Shown here in pieces: positions 51,622-62,965 of a stretch of 64,000 bases of DNA. The number at the start of each line of letters is the position of its first letter. The first letter of the stretch is position 1. The notes below the pieces were generated by a model, which did not search any database, was not told where the DNA came from, and saw only the letters and a program-made list of their open reading frames with translations. The stretch is from the NCBI RefSeq assembly GCF_022810405.1, contig NZ_JALGQE010000021.1, positions 1 to 64,000 of the forward strand. The letters run 5' to 3'. Position numbers and translations under genes: made by a program. The stretch is from Rhodococcus sp. ARC_M5. Its GTDB lineage: Bacteria; Actinomycetota; Actinomycetes; Mycobacteriales; Mycobacteriaceae.

Positions 51622-51694
51622 TGCCCCCGGCAGGATTCGAACCTGCGGCCTTTCGCTCCGGAGGCGAACGCTCTATCCCCTGAGCTACGGGGGC
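51622..51694 (-). tRNA. tRNA-Arg (anticodon CCG)
   Basis: A 73-nt cloverleaf on the minus strand. The acceptor stem GCCCCCG pairs with CGGGGGC, the D-arm is GCTCAGGGGATAGAGC, the anticodon stem TTCGC/GCGAA encloses CTCCGGA with CCG, and the T-arm holds GGTTCGAATCC. It reads CGG codons. CCA is not encoded. argS, its likely charging enzyme gene, lies 1.9 kb away. Confidence 0.95.
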
Positions 51695-51762
51695 GCACCG
51701 GACGAACCGGTGTGCCTGTTGGGCTGTACGAAAGACTAGCGCATGTGCGACGGGAGTCGAAA

Positions 51763-52485
51763 TCACCCCTCGGGCAGCGGCTGCGCACCCTTCTCGGCGA
51801 GCATCTGCTTCATCAGCGTCGACTCGCTGGTCTGAGTCGCAACCATGGACCCCGCCAGGTTGATCACCGCAGGAGACTGCGCGTGAGTCTGCGCGTACTC
51901 CATCATCGCCAGGCCGCCCTCGTGGTGGCGCAGCATGAGCTGCAGAAACATCACGTCGACGTCCGTGCCCGTCGCCTGCCGAAGCGCGGCGAGTTCAGTG
52001 GAACTGGCCATGCCCGGCATGGCCCGGGTGGGATCCGAGGATCCGGGGTCCATGGACATCCCGCCCATCGAGTGACCATGAGAGTCGTCCTCGGTCATCC
52101 AGGTCATGTAGCCGTCGGTCGCGATCGGCGCTCGGTCCCACAGAGCCAACCAGCCCTGCATCTGCCCCACCTGATTCTGCTGCGAGGTGAGCATGTCGAA
52201 CGCCAGGCTCTTGACGCCCTGATCGGGAGCATTGGTCAATGCCACCGCGGCCATCTCGATGGCCTGGTTGTGGTGCACGGTCATGTCCTGTGCGAAACCG
52301 ACATCGACCGAGTCCGCGGCAGGCGAGTTGTCATCGTCGCGGAACGGATTCCCCACCAGAAAGCCCAGCGCGAACCCGATCGCCAGGACGGCGATCAGGG
52401 CCAGCGCCACCAGCGCGGTGCGCTGACTCGGCTTCGTCGAAGACATGGTGCGTGCCGCATCATCGGTCGGTGTCGGTGCGGTCAT
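51763..52485 (-). CDS. DUF305 family membrane-anchored protein
   Basis: A 240-aa protein with one N-terminal membrane helix (ALVALALIAVLAIGFALGFLV) and an exported ferritin-like DUF305 domain. The His/Met-rich pairs are visible: FAQDMTVHHNQAIEMA and FLQLMLRHHEGGLAMMEYA, with a Met/His-rich loop (SHGHSMGGMSMDPG) between. These features are typical of copper-related proteins in actinobacteria, so metal binding is plausible. Its ATG overlaps the DUF3105 stop (TGATG). Confidence 0.87.
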   Translation of the reverse strand: MTAPTPTDDAARTMSSTKPSQRTALVALALIAVLAIGFALGFLVGNPFRDDDNSPAADSVDVGFAQDMTVHHNQAIEMAAVALTNAPDQGVKSLAFDMLTSQQNQVGQMQGWLALWDRAPIATDGYMTWMTEDDSHGHSMGGMSMDPGSSDPTRAMPGMASSTELAALRQATGTDVDVMFLQLMLRHHEGGLAMMEYAQTHAQSPAVINLAGSMVATQTSESTLMKQMLAEKGAQPLPEG

Positions 52486-53378
52486 CAGCTGGCGGGGATC
52501 TGGAGATCGCTGGGCAGCTGCGCTCCACCGGGCAGTCCGCCGGCACCGCCGGTCTCACTGGGGTCGGGAGTGATCCCGGCACCGTCCATCGGAACGGCGT
52601 CCGGGCCGGGCGCGGAGGCGTCGAACAGCGGCGGGTTGTCCGGATCGAAGGCATTGTCGCCCGTGCCCGGTACCGATGCGCAGCTGGCACCGACCTCCGG
52701 GTAGGCGAAACGGTTGAGGCGCAGTGCCGAGATGAACTGGCTGATGCGTTCGTCGTCCACGCTGTCGAGCTTGAGCTGGTGGCCCCAGGATTGCAGCGAG
52801 ACCGGGGAGTCGAGGCCCGGGTACGGCGACATCATCATCTGCGTTTCACCGTCGACGCGATCGGCCAGTGACTCGACCTGGTCCGCGTTCAGATCGTCGG
52901 GGTTGTACGTGACCCAGACGGCACCGTGCTCGAGGGAGTGCACGGCGTTCTCGGTGCGAATGGCCTCGGGGTAGACGATTCCCGTGCAGGTGGCCCACAC
53001 CGCATCGTGCGGTCCACCGAACGGCGGCGTCTGGTCGTAGGCGACCCGTTGCGTGCGTCCGACGTGCAGAGCCGCGGGGTACTCCTGCACGGTCACGCCG
53101 TCGATGCCGGTCGACGGATCCTGATTGGCCTCGCTGGGCTCGAACTTCTGCGCCTCTGCTCGGTCCTGGTACTTCGGATACAGATTGATCCCGAGGCCTG
53201 CGACGAGACCGACGACCACAACGACACCGGCAACCGTCAGCCAGGGAATCTGCCTGCCCGTGGCGGTGGGCACGCCGCCCTTCTTCTTGCGAGCTGACTT
53301 CTTGTTGGCTGCGTTGATGGCTTTGTCCGCCTTCGCAGCCGACTTGTTCTGACTGCCTTTGTCGGGACCCGTTGGCAT
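52485..53378 (-). CDS. DUF3105 family membrane-anchored protein
   Basis: A 297-aa protein with a Lys-rich cytoplasmic N-terminus of about 45 residues, one membrane helix (WLTVAGVVVVVGLVAGLGI) and an exported DUF3105 domain. The family core is GGPHDAVWATCTGIV followed by NAVHSLEHGAVWVTY, with conserved His and Cys suited to metal binding. The C-terminal tail is Pro/Gly-rich. Coupled to the DUF305 gene downstream, a repeated actinobacterial pair that may handle copper or act at the cell surface. Confidence 0.85.
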   Translation of the reverse strand: MPTGPDKGSQNKSAAKADKAINAANKKSARKKKGGVPTATGRQIPWLTVAGVVVVVGLVAGLGINLYPKYQDRAEAQKFEPSEANQDPSTGIDGVTVQEYPAALHVGRTQRVAYDQTPPFGGPHDAVWATCTGIVYPEAIRTENAVHSLEHGAVWVTYNPDDLNADQVESLADRVDGETQMMMSPYPGLDSPVSLQSWGHQLKLDSVDDERISQFISALRLNRFAYPEVGASCASVPGTGDNAFDPDNPPLFDASAPGPDAVPMDGAGITPDPSETGGAGGLPGGAQLPSDLQIPAS

Positions 53379-53595
53379 CGCTGTAGTTGCTCTCTCAGTC
53401 GAGGAAAGGTGGTGGTCGTTGGCGCTGGTGAAGCGTATCTGCTGGTGACGGCGTTGATCGAGGGCCGTCGGTGCAGAGCGCCCTCACTGTACGTTCTCTG
53501 TCTGAGAGCGCGCTCAGAGCCCGCGTGGACCGCATCGACCGAGGGGGCTCGCGGGCAGACGGGCAGTGGATGCGAGTTCGCCGCGCACCAGCCAA

Positions 53596-53601
53596 TAGGA
53601 T
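53596..53601 (+). promoter_or_regulatory. -10 element for a leaderless argS transcript
   Basis: TAGGAT fits the actinobacterial TANNNT -10 pattern and ends 8 nt before the argS GTG. A transcript would start at or next to the GTG, and no ribosome-binding site exists in that gap. The -35 region is weak. Confidence 0.55.
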
Positions 53602-53609
53602 AGCTACCT

Positions 53610-55262
53610 GTGACTCCCGCCGATCTTGCCGAACTGCTGCACGCGACCGCCGCGAAGGTGCTTGCCGACCGTGGCCTGGACGCATCCGTTCTCCCTGCGA
53701 AGCTGACCGTCGAGCGTCCCCGCAATCCCGAGCACGGTGATTACGCAACCAACGTGGCCCTGCAGGTCGCGAAGAAGGCCGGAGCCAATCCCCGTGACTT
53801 CGCCGGCTGGCTCGCCGAGGCTCTCGCAGCCGATGCCGCGATCGCCGACGCCGACGTCGCGGGCCCCGGATTCCTCAACATCAGGCTGGCCGCTGCAGCG
53901 CAGGGCGAGATAGTTGCCCGCGTCCTCGCCGCAGGATCGGCATTCGGCAACGGATCCTCGATGGCAGGCAAGAAGGTCAACCTCGAGTTCGTCTCGGCCA
54001 ACCCCACGGGTCCGGTGCACCTCGGTGGAACCCGATGGGCAGCCGTCGGCGATGCACTCGGTCGCATCCTGACCGCCCACGGCGCAGAGGTCACCCGCGA
54101 GTACTTCTTCAACGATCACGGCGCTCAGATCTCGCGCTTCACTCACTCGCTCATCGCCGCCGCGAAGGGTGAGCCTGCACCCGACAACGGCTACGCGGGC
54201 GAATACATCGCAGAAATCGCAGCGCACGTGCTTGCCGAGCGACCCGACGCGCTCGCGCTGGACACCGAGGCACAGGAAGAGGCGTTCCGGTCCATCGGCA
54301 CCGAGCTGATGTTCGATCGGATCAAAGCGAACCTGCACGAGTTCGGCGTCGACTTCGACGTCTACTTCCACGAGAACTCGCTGTTCGAGTCCGGAGCCGT
54401 CGACAAGTCGGTCGAGTACCTCAAGGCCTCGGGGAGCCTGTACGAGGAGGACGGGGCCTGGTGGCTGCGGTCCACCGACTTCGGTGACGACAAGGATCGC
54501 GTCGTCATCAAGAGCGACGGCAACGCCGCCTACATCGCCGGCGACATCGCCTACTTCCAGAACAAGCGCCAGCGCGGCTTCGACCTGTGTATCTACATGC
54601 TCGGGGCCGACCACCACGGATACATCGGGCGGCTCAAGGCAGCCGCGGCTGCGTTCGGTGACGACCCAGAGACCGTCGAGGTGCTCATCGGACAGATGGT
54701 CAACCTGGTCCGCGACGGCGTTGCCGTGAAGATGAGCAAGCGCGCCGGAACCGTCATCACCCTCGACGACCTGGTCGACGCCATCGGCGTCGACGCCTCC
54801 CGCTACGTCATGATCCGCTCGTCCGTCGATTCCAGCATCGACATCGATCTGGCCCTGTGGGCGAGCGCGAGCAACGAGAACCCGGTGTACTACGTCCAGT
54901 ACGCCCACGCCCGCCTTGCCTCGCTCGCGCGCAACGCCGCCGAGTTGGGCATCAGCGCGGAGCGGCCGGATCTGAGCCTGCTCACCCACGAGCAAGAAGG
55001 CGAGCTGATCAGGACGATCGGCGAGTACCCACGAGTGGTGGCCAGTGCCGCCGAACTTCGCGAACCACACCGGATCGCCCGCTACCTCGAAGAGCTGGCG
55101 GGGGCCTACCACCGTTTCTACGGTGCGTGTCGAGTACTTCCACAAGGAGACGAGGAGCCCGGACCTGTGAACACCGCACGACTGGCGTTGGGGAACGCGA
55201 CCCGGCAGGTCCTGGCCAACGGCCTCGAACTGCTCGGGGTCAGCGCACCGGAGCGCATGTGA
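53610..55262 (+). CDS. argS: arginyl-tRNA synthetase
   Basis: A 550-aa class I aminoacyl-tRNA synthetase that charges tRNA-Arg. The N-terminal additional domain is followed by [19 protein letters not shown] with the HIGH-equivalent HLGG, and KMSKRAG in the KMSKS position. The C-terminal DALR anticodon domain contains [16 protein letters not shown] start at 53610 with no ribosome-binding site but a -10 element just upstream. Its stop overlaps the lysA GTG (4 nt), placing amino-acid synthesis genes in the same unit. Confidence 0.95.
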   Translation: MTPADLAELLHATAAKVLADRGLDASVLPAKLTVERPRNPEHGDYATNVALQVAKKAGANPRDFAGWLAEALAADAAIADADVAGPGFLNIRLAAAAQGEIVARVLAAGSAFGNGSSMAGKKVNLEFVSANPTGPVHLGGTRWAAVGDALGRILTAHGAEVTREYFFNDHGAQISRFTHSLIAAAKGEPAPDNGYAGEYIAEIAAHVLAERPDALALDTEAQEEAFRSIGTELMFDRIKANLHEFGVDFDVYFHENSLFESGAVDKSVEYLKASGSLYEEDGAWWLRSTDFGDDKDRVVIKSDGNAAYIAGDIAYFQNKRQRGFDLCIYMLGADHHGYIGRLKAAAAAFGDDPETVEVLIGQMVNLVRDGVAVKMSKRAGTVITLDDLVDAIGVDASRYVMIRSSVDSSIDIDLALWASASNENPVYYVQYAHARLASLARNAAELGISAERPDLSLLTHEQEGELIRTIGEYPRVVASAAELREPHRIARYLEELAGAYHRFYGACRVLPQGDEEPGPVNTARLALGNATRQVLANGLELLGVSAPERM

Positions 55263-56680
55263 GCGCACATCCGGCAGGACCCAAGCATGCCGATGCCCCC
55301 GCGAAAGAGTCGATGTCCCATCGCCCGGCCGACGCGTCGGAGATGACGACGCTGCCCGAGCAGGTGTGGCCCCGCAACGCCGAGCGCGGCGAGGACGGCA
55401 CCGTCCGTCTCGCCGGAGTGTCGGTCACCGATCTCGCGGAGCAGTACGGCACACCGTTGTTCGTCATCGACGAGGACGACTTCCGTTCGCGCTGCCGTGA
55501 AATGGCCGCCGCCTTCGGGGCGCCCGAACGAGTTCACTACGCCTCCAAGGCTTTCCTGTGTGGGGAGATCGCGCGGTGGGTGGCCGACGAAGGGCTCTCC
55601 CTCGACATCTGCTCCGGAGGCGAGTTGGCCATCGCGTTGGCCGCCGGATTCCCGGCTGACCGAATTGCCATGCACGGCAACAACAAATCGGTCGCCGAGC
55701 TCGAGGCGGGCGTGCGCGCAGGCGTCGAGCATGTGGTTCTCGACTCCAACATCGAGATCGACCGTCTCGACGGCGTTGCCGGCGCGGCCGGTGTGGTGCA
55801 GGACGTTCTGATTCGGATCACCGTCGGCGTCGAAGCCCATACGCACGAGTTCATCGCCACCGCACACGAGGATCAGAAGTTCGGCTTCTCGCTCGCCGAC
55901 GGCTCGGCCCTCGAGGCGGTCCGGCGCGTGTTCGCTGCCGACAACCTTCGCCTCGTGGGACTGCACAGTCACATCGGTTCGCAGATATTCGAAGTCGACG
56001 GCTTCGAGCTGGCAGCGCACAAGGTCATCGGATTGCTGCGAGACATCGTCTCGGAGTTCGGCGTCGACAAGACCGCACAGATCTCGACGCTGGATCTCGG
56101 TGGCGGCATGGGTATCTCGTACGTGCCGAGTGACGATCCGCCCCCGGTGGAGCAGCTCGCGGCGAAGTTGACCGCCATCGTGGAGACGGAGTCCGCCGCA
56201 GTAGGACTACCGGTGCCGACGATCGCCGTCGAGCCCGGCCGCGCCATCGCCGGACCGGGCACCGTGACGCTCTACGAGGTCGGCACGATCAAGGATGTCA
56301 CCGTCGACAAGTCGACGCGCAGGCGGTACATCAGCGTCGACGGCGGAATGAGCGACAACATTCGCACCTCTCTGTACCAGGCCGAATACGACTGCCGACT
56401 GGTCTCCCGGTCGAGCGATGCCGAGGCCGTCGTGGCTCGAGTGGTCGGAAAGCATTGCGAGAGTGGCGACATCGTCATCAAGAACACATGGATGCCGGCA
56501 GACGTCGGGCCGGGTGACCTGCTCGCGGTAGCGGCCACCGGGGCCTACTGCTACTCCATGTCCAGTCGCTACAACCTGCTGACGCGGCCCGCTGTGGTTG
56601 CGGTCAAGGACGGGCATTCGCGCCTGATCCTGCGGCGGGAAACCATCGAAGATCTGCTCAGCTTGGAGGTTCACCCATGA
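55259..56680 (+). CDS. lysA: diaminopimelate decarboxylase
   Basis: A 473-aa PLP-dependent fold-III decarboxylase making lysine from meso-diaminopimelate. The PLP Lys is in [17 protein letters not shown], the Gly-rich phosphate loop in [13 protein letters not shown], and the active Cys/Glu region in [12 protein letters not shown]. The GTG at 55259 overlaps the argS stop; a later ATG at 55314 is an alternative that loses about 18 residues of variable N-terminus. Overlaps hom by 4 nt. Shares diaminopimelate with cell-wall synthesis. Confidence 0.92.
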   Translation: MSAHPAGPKHADAPAKESMSHRPADASEMTTLPEQVWPRNAERGEDGTVRLAGVSVTDLAEQYGTPLFVIDEDDFRSRCREMAAAFGAPERVHYASKAFLCGEIARWVADEGLSLDICSGGELAIALAAGFPADRIAMHGNNKSVAELEAGVRAGVEHVVLDSNIEIDRLDGVAGAAGVVQDVLIRITVGVEAHTHEFIATAHEDQKFGFSLADGSALEAVRRVFAADNLRLVGLHSHIGSQIFEVDGFELAAHKVIGLLRDIVSEFGVDKTAQISTLDLGGGMGISYVPSDDPPPVEQLAAKLTAIVETESAAVGLPVPTIAVEPGRAIAGPGTVTLYEVGTIKDVTVDKSTRRRYISVDGGMSDNIRTSLYQAEYDCRLVSRSSDAEAVVARVVGKHCESGDIVIKNTWMPADVGPGDLLAVAATGAYCYSMSSRYNLLTRPAVVAVKDGHSRLILRRETIEDLLSLEVHP

Positions 56681-57974
56681 CATCGAAGCCGATAGGCGTC
56701 GCCGTACTCGGACTCGGAAACGTCGGTAGCGAGGTCGTCCGCATCCTCACCGAGAACGCCGAGGACTTCGAGGCGAGAATCGGTGCGCCACTGGCCATTC
56801 GAGGAATCGCTGTGCGTCGAATCGACGGCGATCGTGGAGTGCCGGCCGAGTTGCTCACCGACGATCCGGCCGAACTGGTCGGCCGCGACGACGTCGACAT
56901 CGTCGTCGAGGTGCTCGGTGGGATCGACATCCCCCGCAAGCTGGTGCTGTCGGCCCTCGAGAAGGGCAAGTCCGTCATCACGGCGAACAAGGCTCTGCTG
57001 GCCGAGTACACCGGAGAGCTCGCCGACGCGGCCGAGAAGTCGCGCGCGGACCTCTACTTCGAGGCCGCGGTGGCCGGAGCGATTCCGGTTGTTCGCCCGC
57101 TGATGCAGTCCCTCGCGGGTGACCGCGTGAACAAGGTCGCGGGCATCGTCAACGGCACCACCAACTTCATCCTCTCGGCCATGGACGAGACCGGAGCCGA
57201 TTACGCCGAAACTCTCGCCGAGGCAGGGCGTCTGGGCTACGCCGAGGCCGACCCGACCGCCGACGTCGAGGGCTACGACGCTGCATCGAAGGCTGCCATC
57301 CTGGCGTCCATCGCATTCCACACTCGGGTCACGGCCGGCGACGTCTACCGCGAGGGCATCAGCAAGATCACCTCGGACGATCTCGAAACCGCGAAATCCC
57401 TTGACTGCACCATCAAGCTGCTGGCCATCTGCGAGCGGATCGTCACGCCCAAGGGCAAGGAGCGAATCTCCGCTCGGGTCTACCCTGCGCTCGTTCCGCT
57501 GAACCACCCGTTGGCGTCGGTGAACGGTGCGTTCAACGCCGTGGTCGTCGAAGCAGAGGCCGCCGGACGCCTGATGTTCTACGGCCAGGGTGCAGGCGGT
57601 GCTCCGACGGCGTCCGCGGTGCTCGGCGATCTCGTCATGGCCGCACGCAACAAGTTCTACGGCGGACGGGGCCCGCTCGAATCGAAGTACGCCAAGCTCA
57701 AGGTGGCCCCCATGGGTGACATCCTCACTCGCTACTACGTCAGCATGCAGGTCGCGGACAAGCCCGGCGTTCTCGCCACGGTGGCGGCCGAGTTCTCCAA
57801 GCGCGACGTCAGCATCTCCACAGTGCGTCAGCAGGGCTCGGGTGACGGAGCCAGGCTCGTCGTCGTCACGCACCTCGCGGCCGATTCCGCACTGTCCGAC
57901 ACCGTTGCATCCCTCGAGCAGCTCGACGTCGTCGTGCACGTCGCCAGCGTTCTCCGATTGGAAGGCACCACCGT

Positions 57975-57978
<4 letters not shown>
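56677..57978 (+). CDS. hom: homoserine dehydrogenase
   Basis: A 433-aa NAD(P)-dependent enzyme reducing aspartate semialdehyde to homoserine, the branch to threonine and methionine. The nucleotide loop is [17 protein letters not shown], the substrate motif [17 protein letters not shown], and the catalytic Lys region lies in [24 protein letters not shown]-terminal ACT domain of about 80 residues ([20 protein letters not shown]) gives feedback control by threonine. ATGA overlaps on both sides. Confidence 0.95.
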
Positions 57979-59994
<2,016 letters not shown>

Positions 59995-60013
59995 CAAACG
60001 CCGAGTAGGGTTC

Positions 60014-60042
60014 TTGCCGAGTGGGGACAACGGCGCTATGGT
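60014..60042 (+). promoter_or_regulatory. putative rho promoter
   Basis: TTGCCG and TATGGT separated by exactly 17 bp fit vegetative sigma-factor -35/-10 elements. The arms AGGGTTC (60007) and GAACCCT (60043) flank it as an inverted repeat. Confidence 0.6.
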
Positions 60043-60049
60043 GAACCCT

Positions 60050-60302
60050 GTCCGTACATCGTGCGCTTCAGACGCCGGTTTCGTCAGGGCAATCAGGTCG
60101 CTGTATTCGGGGGATTCAAACGTCCGAGTGATGTGACGCTCCTGACTCGATCCTCCCCGTGGTTCTCTGCGGTCTCGGATCGATGGTGTCGTCGACGGAG
60201 TGCGTCGAACATGAACGGCAATATCCGAGTTCGGCAGAACGTCGAACTGCGGAACGAACCCTCGGCTGCGCATCGAGCGAGCGAGGGAAGGAAAGGACCT
60301 CC
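60050..60302 (+). other. long rho 5' leader, no convincing gene
   Basis: About 250 nt between the probable start of transcription and the rho GTG. It has short open frames but none with a good ribosome-binding site and recognisable protein. Long leaders upstream of rho are common and serve autoregulatory Rho-dependent attenuation; that use here is inferred. Confidence 0.5.
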
Positions 60303-62435
60303 GTGACCGATACGGAACTTATCTCTGCGCCCGAAACGTCACGCCGACGTGCTGGCCTGTCCGGAATGGTTCTCACCGAGCTGCGCAGCCTCGCTGGCGA
60401 ACTCGGTATCAAGAGCGTTTCCGGTATGCGCAAGGGCGACCTGATCGCGGCTATCACCGAGCGCCAATCGGGCACTTCGCCGACCAAATCCGCTGCGCCG
60501 AAGTCCGACGCAGCCAAGTCCGACGCACCCAAGGCTCGACGCGCTGCTGCGTCGACACCGGTTGCCGACGAACGACCCGCAACCGACACTGCTCCCGAGC
60601 CTTCTGCTGCGGATGCGCCGGTTGCCGAGACGTCGGACGCTGCACCAGAAGCAGGCCGTCGCACCCGGGGCCGCCGTGCTGCGGGTCGCCGCGCAGGTGC
60701 GCCCGACCAGTTGCCACTGGACGGCAGCGCCGACACGGCCGCATCGGCCCCCGCGACCGCGGATTCGACCGTTGCAGCGGAGACCACCGATAAACAGGAC
60801 GAGTCCGGCGACAACGCCGCGACGGAGCGGCCACGCCGCAGCCGCGGCGAGCGAAACCGTCAGGACGGTGCCGAGCGCGAACCGCGTGACACCGACAACG
60901 GCAACCGCAACCAGAACGACCGCAACCAGGGTGACCGCAACCAGGCCGATCGCAATCAGGGTGACCGGGACGGCGGCAATCGCGACAACGCGGGCCGCAA
61001 CCAGGGCGATCGGGACAACTCGAACCGCGACTCCAACCGTGAGAACGGCAACCGCAACCAGAACGACCGTGGCGGGCGCAATCGCAATCAAGGCGACGGT
61101 CGCAACGACAACCGCAACGAGGGTCGCAACAACGGTCCCCGTGACAGCCGCGACAACGACCAGGACGATGACGGTGAAGGCCGCGGACGTCGGGGTCGTC
61201 GGTTCCGTGAGCGGCGTCGTGGACGCGATCGTGGCGAGGGCAACGACGGTGGCGGCGGACGCGAGCGCGACACCGAGATCCGCGAGGACGATGTTCTTCA
61301 GCCGGTAGCCGGCATTCTCGACGTTCTCGACAACTACGCGTTCGTCCGTACCTCGGGCTACCTTGCCGGACCGAACGACGTCTACGTGTCGATGAACCTC
61401 GTTCGCAAGAACGGTCTTCGTCGCGGCGATGCTGTCACCGGCGCAGTTCGAGTGGCACGCGAAGGTGAGCAGTCGAGCCAGCGGCAGAAATTCAACCCGC
61501 TCGTGCGATTGGACACCGTCAACGGGGGAGAGGTCGAGGCCGCCCGCAAGCGTCCGGAATTCGGCAAGCTCACCCCGCTGTACCCCAATCAGCGGCTGCG
61601 TCTCGAGACACAGCAGAACATCCTCACCACGCGCATCATCGACTTGGTGATGCCGATCGGCAAGGGCCAGCGTGCGCTCATCGTCAGCCCGCCGAAGGCA
61701 GGTAAGACGAGCGTTCTGCAGGCTATTGCCAACGCGATCGCCATCAACAACCCCGAGTGCTATCTGATGGTCATCCTCGTCGACGAGCGTCCCGAGGAAG
61801 TCACGGACATGCAGCGCTCAGTCAAGGGCGAGGTCATCGCCTCGACGTTCGACCGGCCGCCGGGCGACCACACCGCGGTAGCCGAGTTGGCGATCGAACG
61901 TGCCAAGCGCCTGGTCGAAGCCGGCCAGGACGTCGTTGTTCTGCTCGACTCGATCACCCGTCTGGGACGTGCGTACAACAACAGCTCCCCGGCTTCGGGC
62001 CGAATCCTGTCCGGTGGTGTCGACTCGACCGCGCTGTACCCGCCGAAGCGATTCCTGGGCGCGGCTCGAAACATCGAACACGGCGGATCGTTGACGATCA
62101 TCGCCACGGCCATGGTCGAAACCGGATCCACCGGCGACACCGTGATCTTCGAGGAGTTCAAGGGCACCGGTAACGCCGAGCTCAAGCTCGATCGCAAGAT
62201 CGCCGAGCGCCGCGTGTTCCCGGCGGTCGATATCAACCCGTCCAGCACCCGCCACGACGAACTGCTTCTTGCTCCCGACGAGGCGGCAGTGGTGCACAAG
62301 TTGCGGCGCGTGTTGTCCGGACTCGACTCGCATCAAGCCATAGACCTGCTGGTCGATCGCCTGAAGAAGAGCAAGAACAACCTGGAATTCCTCATGGAGG
62401 TCTCCAAGACCGCGCCGGGCGGCAACAACGACTGA
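60303..62435 (+). CDS. rho: transcription termination factor Rho with Asn/Arg/Asp-rich insert
   Basis: A 710-aa hexameric RNA helicase that ends transcription. The N-terminal Rho_N SAP-like domain (LSGMVLTELRSLAGELGIKS) is followed by an extended insert of about residues 60-320: first Ala/Pro/Thr-rich, then from about 195 to 290 built of NRDQ/NRNQ/NRDN-type repeats, then Arg/Gly-rich. The conserved core begins near residue 323 with the cold-shock-like RNA domain (VAGILDVLDNYAFVRTSGY), Walker A SPPKAGKTSVLQ (about 463) and LDSITRLGRAYN. The GTG follows GGAAAGGA. The insert is much longer and more Asn-rich than in E. coli Rho. Confidence 0.95.
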   Translation: MTDTELISAPETSRRRAGLSGMVLTELRSLAGELGIKSVSGMRKGDLIAAITERQSGTSPTKSAAPKSDAAKSDAPKARRAAASTPVADERPATDTAPEPSAADAPVAETSDAAPEAGRRTRGRRAAGRRAGAPDQLPLDGSADTAASAPATADSTVAAETTDKQDESGDNAATERPRRSRGERNRQDGAEREPRDTDNGNRNQNDRNQGDRNQADRNQGDRDGGNRDNAGRNQGDRDNSNRDSNRENGNRNQNDRGGRNRNQGDGRNDNRNEGRNNGPRDSRDNDQDDDGEGRGRRGRRFRERRRGRDRGEGNDGGGGRERDTEIREDDVLQPVAGILDVLDNYAFVRTSGYLAGPNDVYVSMNLVRKNGLRRGDAVTGAVRVAREGEQSSQRQKFNPLVRLDTVNGGEVEAARKRPEFGKLTPLYPNQRLRLETQQNILTTRIIDLVMPIGKGQRALIVSPPKAGKTSVLQAIANAIAINNPECYLMVILVDERPEEVTDMQRSVKGEVIASTFDRPPGDHTAVAELAIERAKRLVEAGQDVVVLLDSITRLGRAYNNSSPASGRILSGGVDSTALYPPKRFLGAARNIEHGGSLTIIATAMVETGSTGDTVIFEEFKGTGNAELKLDRKIAERRVFPAVDINPSSTRHDELLLAPDEAAVVHKLRRVLSGLDSHQAIDLLVDRLKKSKNNLEFLMEVSKTAPGGNND

Positions 62436-62440
62436 CCGGG

Positions 62441-62469
62441 TGTTCCCCGGATCTTTTGCCCGGGGAACA
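62441..62469 (+). terminator. hairpin after rho
   Basis: A 10-bp inverted repeat (TGTTCCCCGG and CCGGGGAACA, 9-nt loop) begins 5 nt after the rho stop. No T-tract follows. Confidence 0.65.
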
Positions 62470-62543
62470 AGCCGGCAGGTGCGTGCGTTGTAAGCATCTG
62501 TCGGCACAGAAGTACCGACGATTAGCAGGGCGGATGCACGCTC

Positions 62544-62552
62544 TGGCATAAT
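62544..62552 (+). promoter_or_regulatory. extended -10 promoter of rpmE
   Basis: TGGCATAAT is an extended -10 element (TG-N-CATAAT). A weak -35-like TTAGCA lies 19 bp upstream. The predicted mRNA start leaves a leader of about 75 nt before rpmE. Confidence 0.55.
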
Positions 62553-62634
62553 CAACGGCCGAGTCCGGTTCCGGTTCACGTCTTCGATCGGCGAAGGCGA
62601 CCCGGCGACCATTACAAAGAACGGTAAGGACACC

Positions 62635-62868
62635 ATGAAGGCAGGAATTCACCCCGACTACACACTGACGACAGTCGTCTGTGGTTGCGGCAATACTTTC
62701 GAGACCCGAAGCACCACCGACAAAGAGCGCATCAGCGTCGAGGTCTGCTCGCAGTGCCACCCCTTCTACACCGGCAAGCAGAAGATTCTCGACACCGGCG
62801 GCCGCGTCGCTCGCTTCGAGGCTCGCTACGGCAAGCGCGCCGGCAAGAAGGCCGACGCAGACAGCTAG
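62635..62868 (+). CDS. rpmE: 50S ribosomal protein L31, zinc-binding type
   Basis: A 77-aa ribosomal protein of the large subunit at the central protuberance. The four-Cys zinc site is complete: VVCGCGNTF and [15 protein letters not shown]. Start [13 protein letters not shown] is the classical L31 N-terminus. This Cys-bearing form is typically replaced by a Cys-free paralogue in zinc starvation. GGTAAGGA lies before the ATG. A strong terminator follows. Confidence 0.96.
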   Translation: MKAGIHPDYTLTTVVCGCGNTFETRSTTDKERISVEVCSQCHPFYTGKQKILDTGGRVARFEARYGKRAGKKADADS

Positions 62869-62875
62869 CTGTTCC

Positions 62876-62920
62876 GCCGACGCCCGTCCTGTGATTCACA
62901 GGACGGGCGTCGGCTTTTTT
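62876..62920 (+). terminator. rho-independent terminator of rpmE
   Basis: A perfect 19-bp inverted repeat (GCCGACGCCCGTCCTGTGA and its complement, nearly no loop, so about 17 bp in practice) followed by six T. The best intrinsic terminator in the window. Confidence 0.92.
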
Positions 62921-62965
62921 GTGTCCACATCCAGTTGCACCCGCGTTCGAGAGTGAGTCATCCCC

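Noticed and set aside
53502-53517. Near-palindrome CTGAGAGCGCGCTCAG upstream of argS
   Set aside because: Arms of only five bases and expected often in high-G+C sequence.
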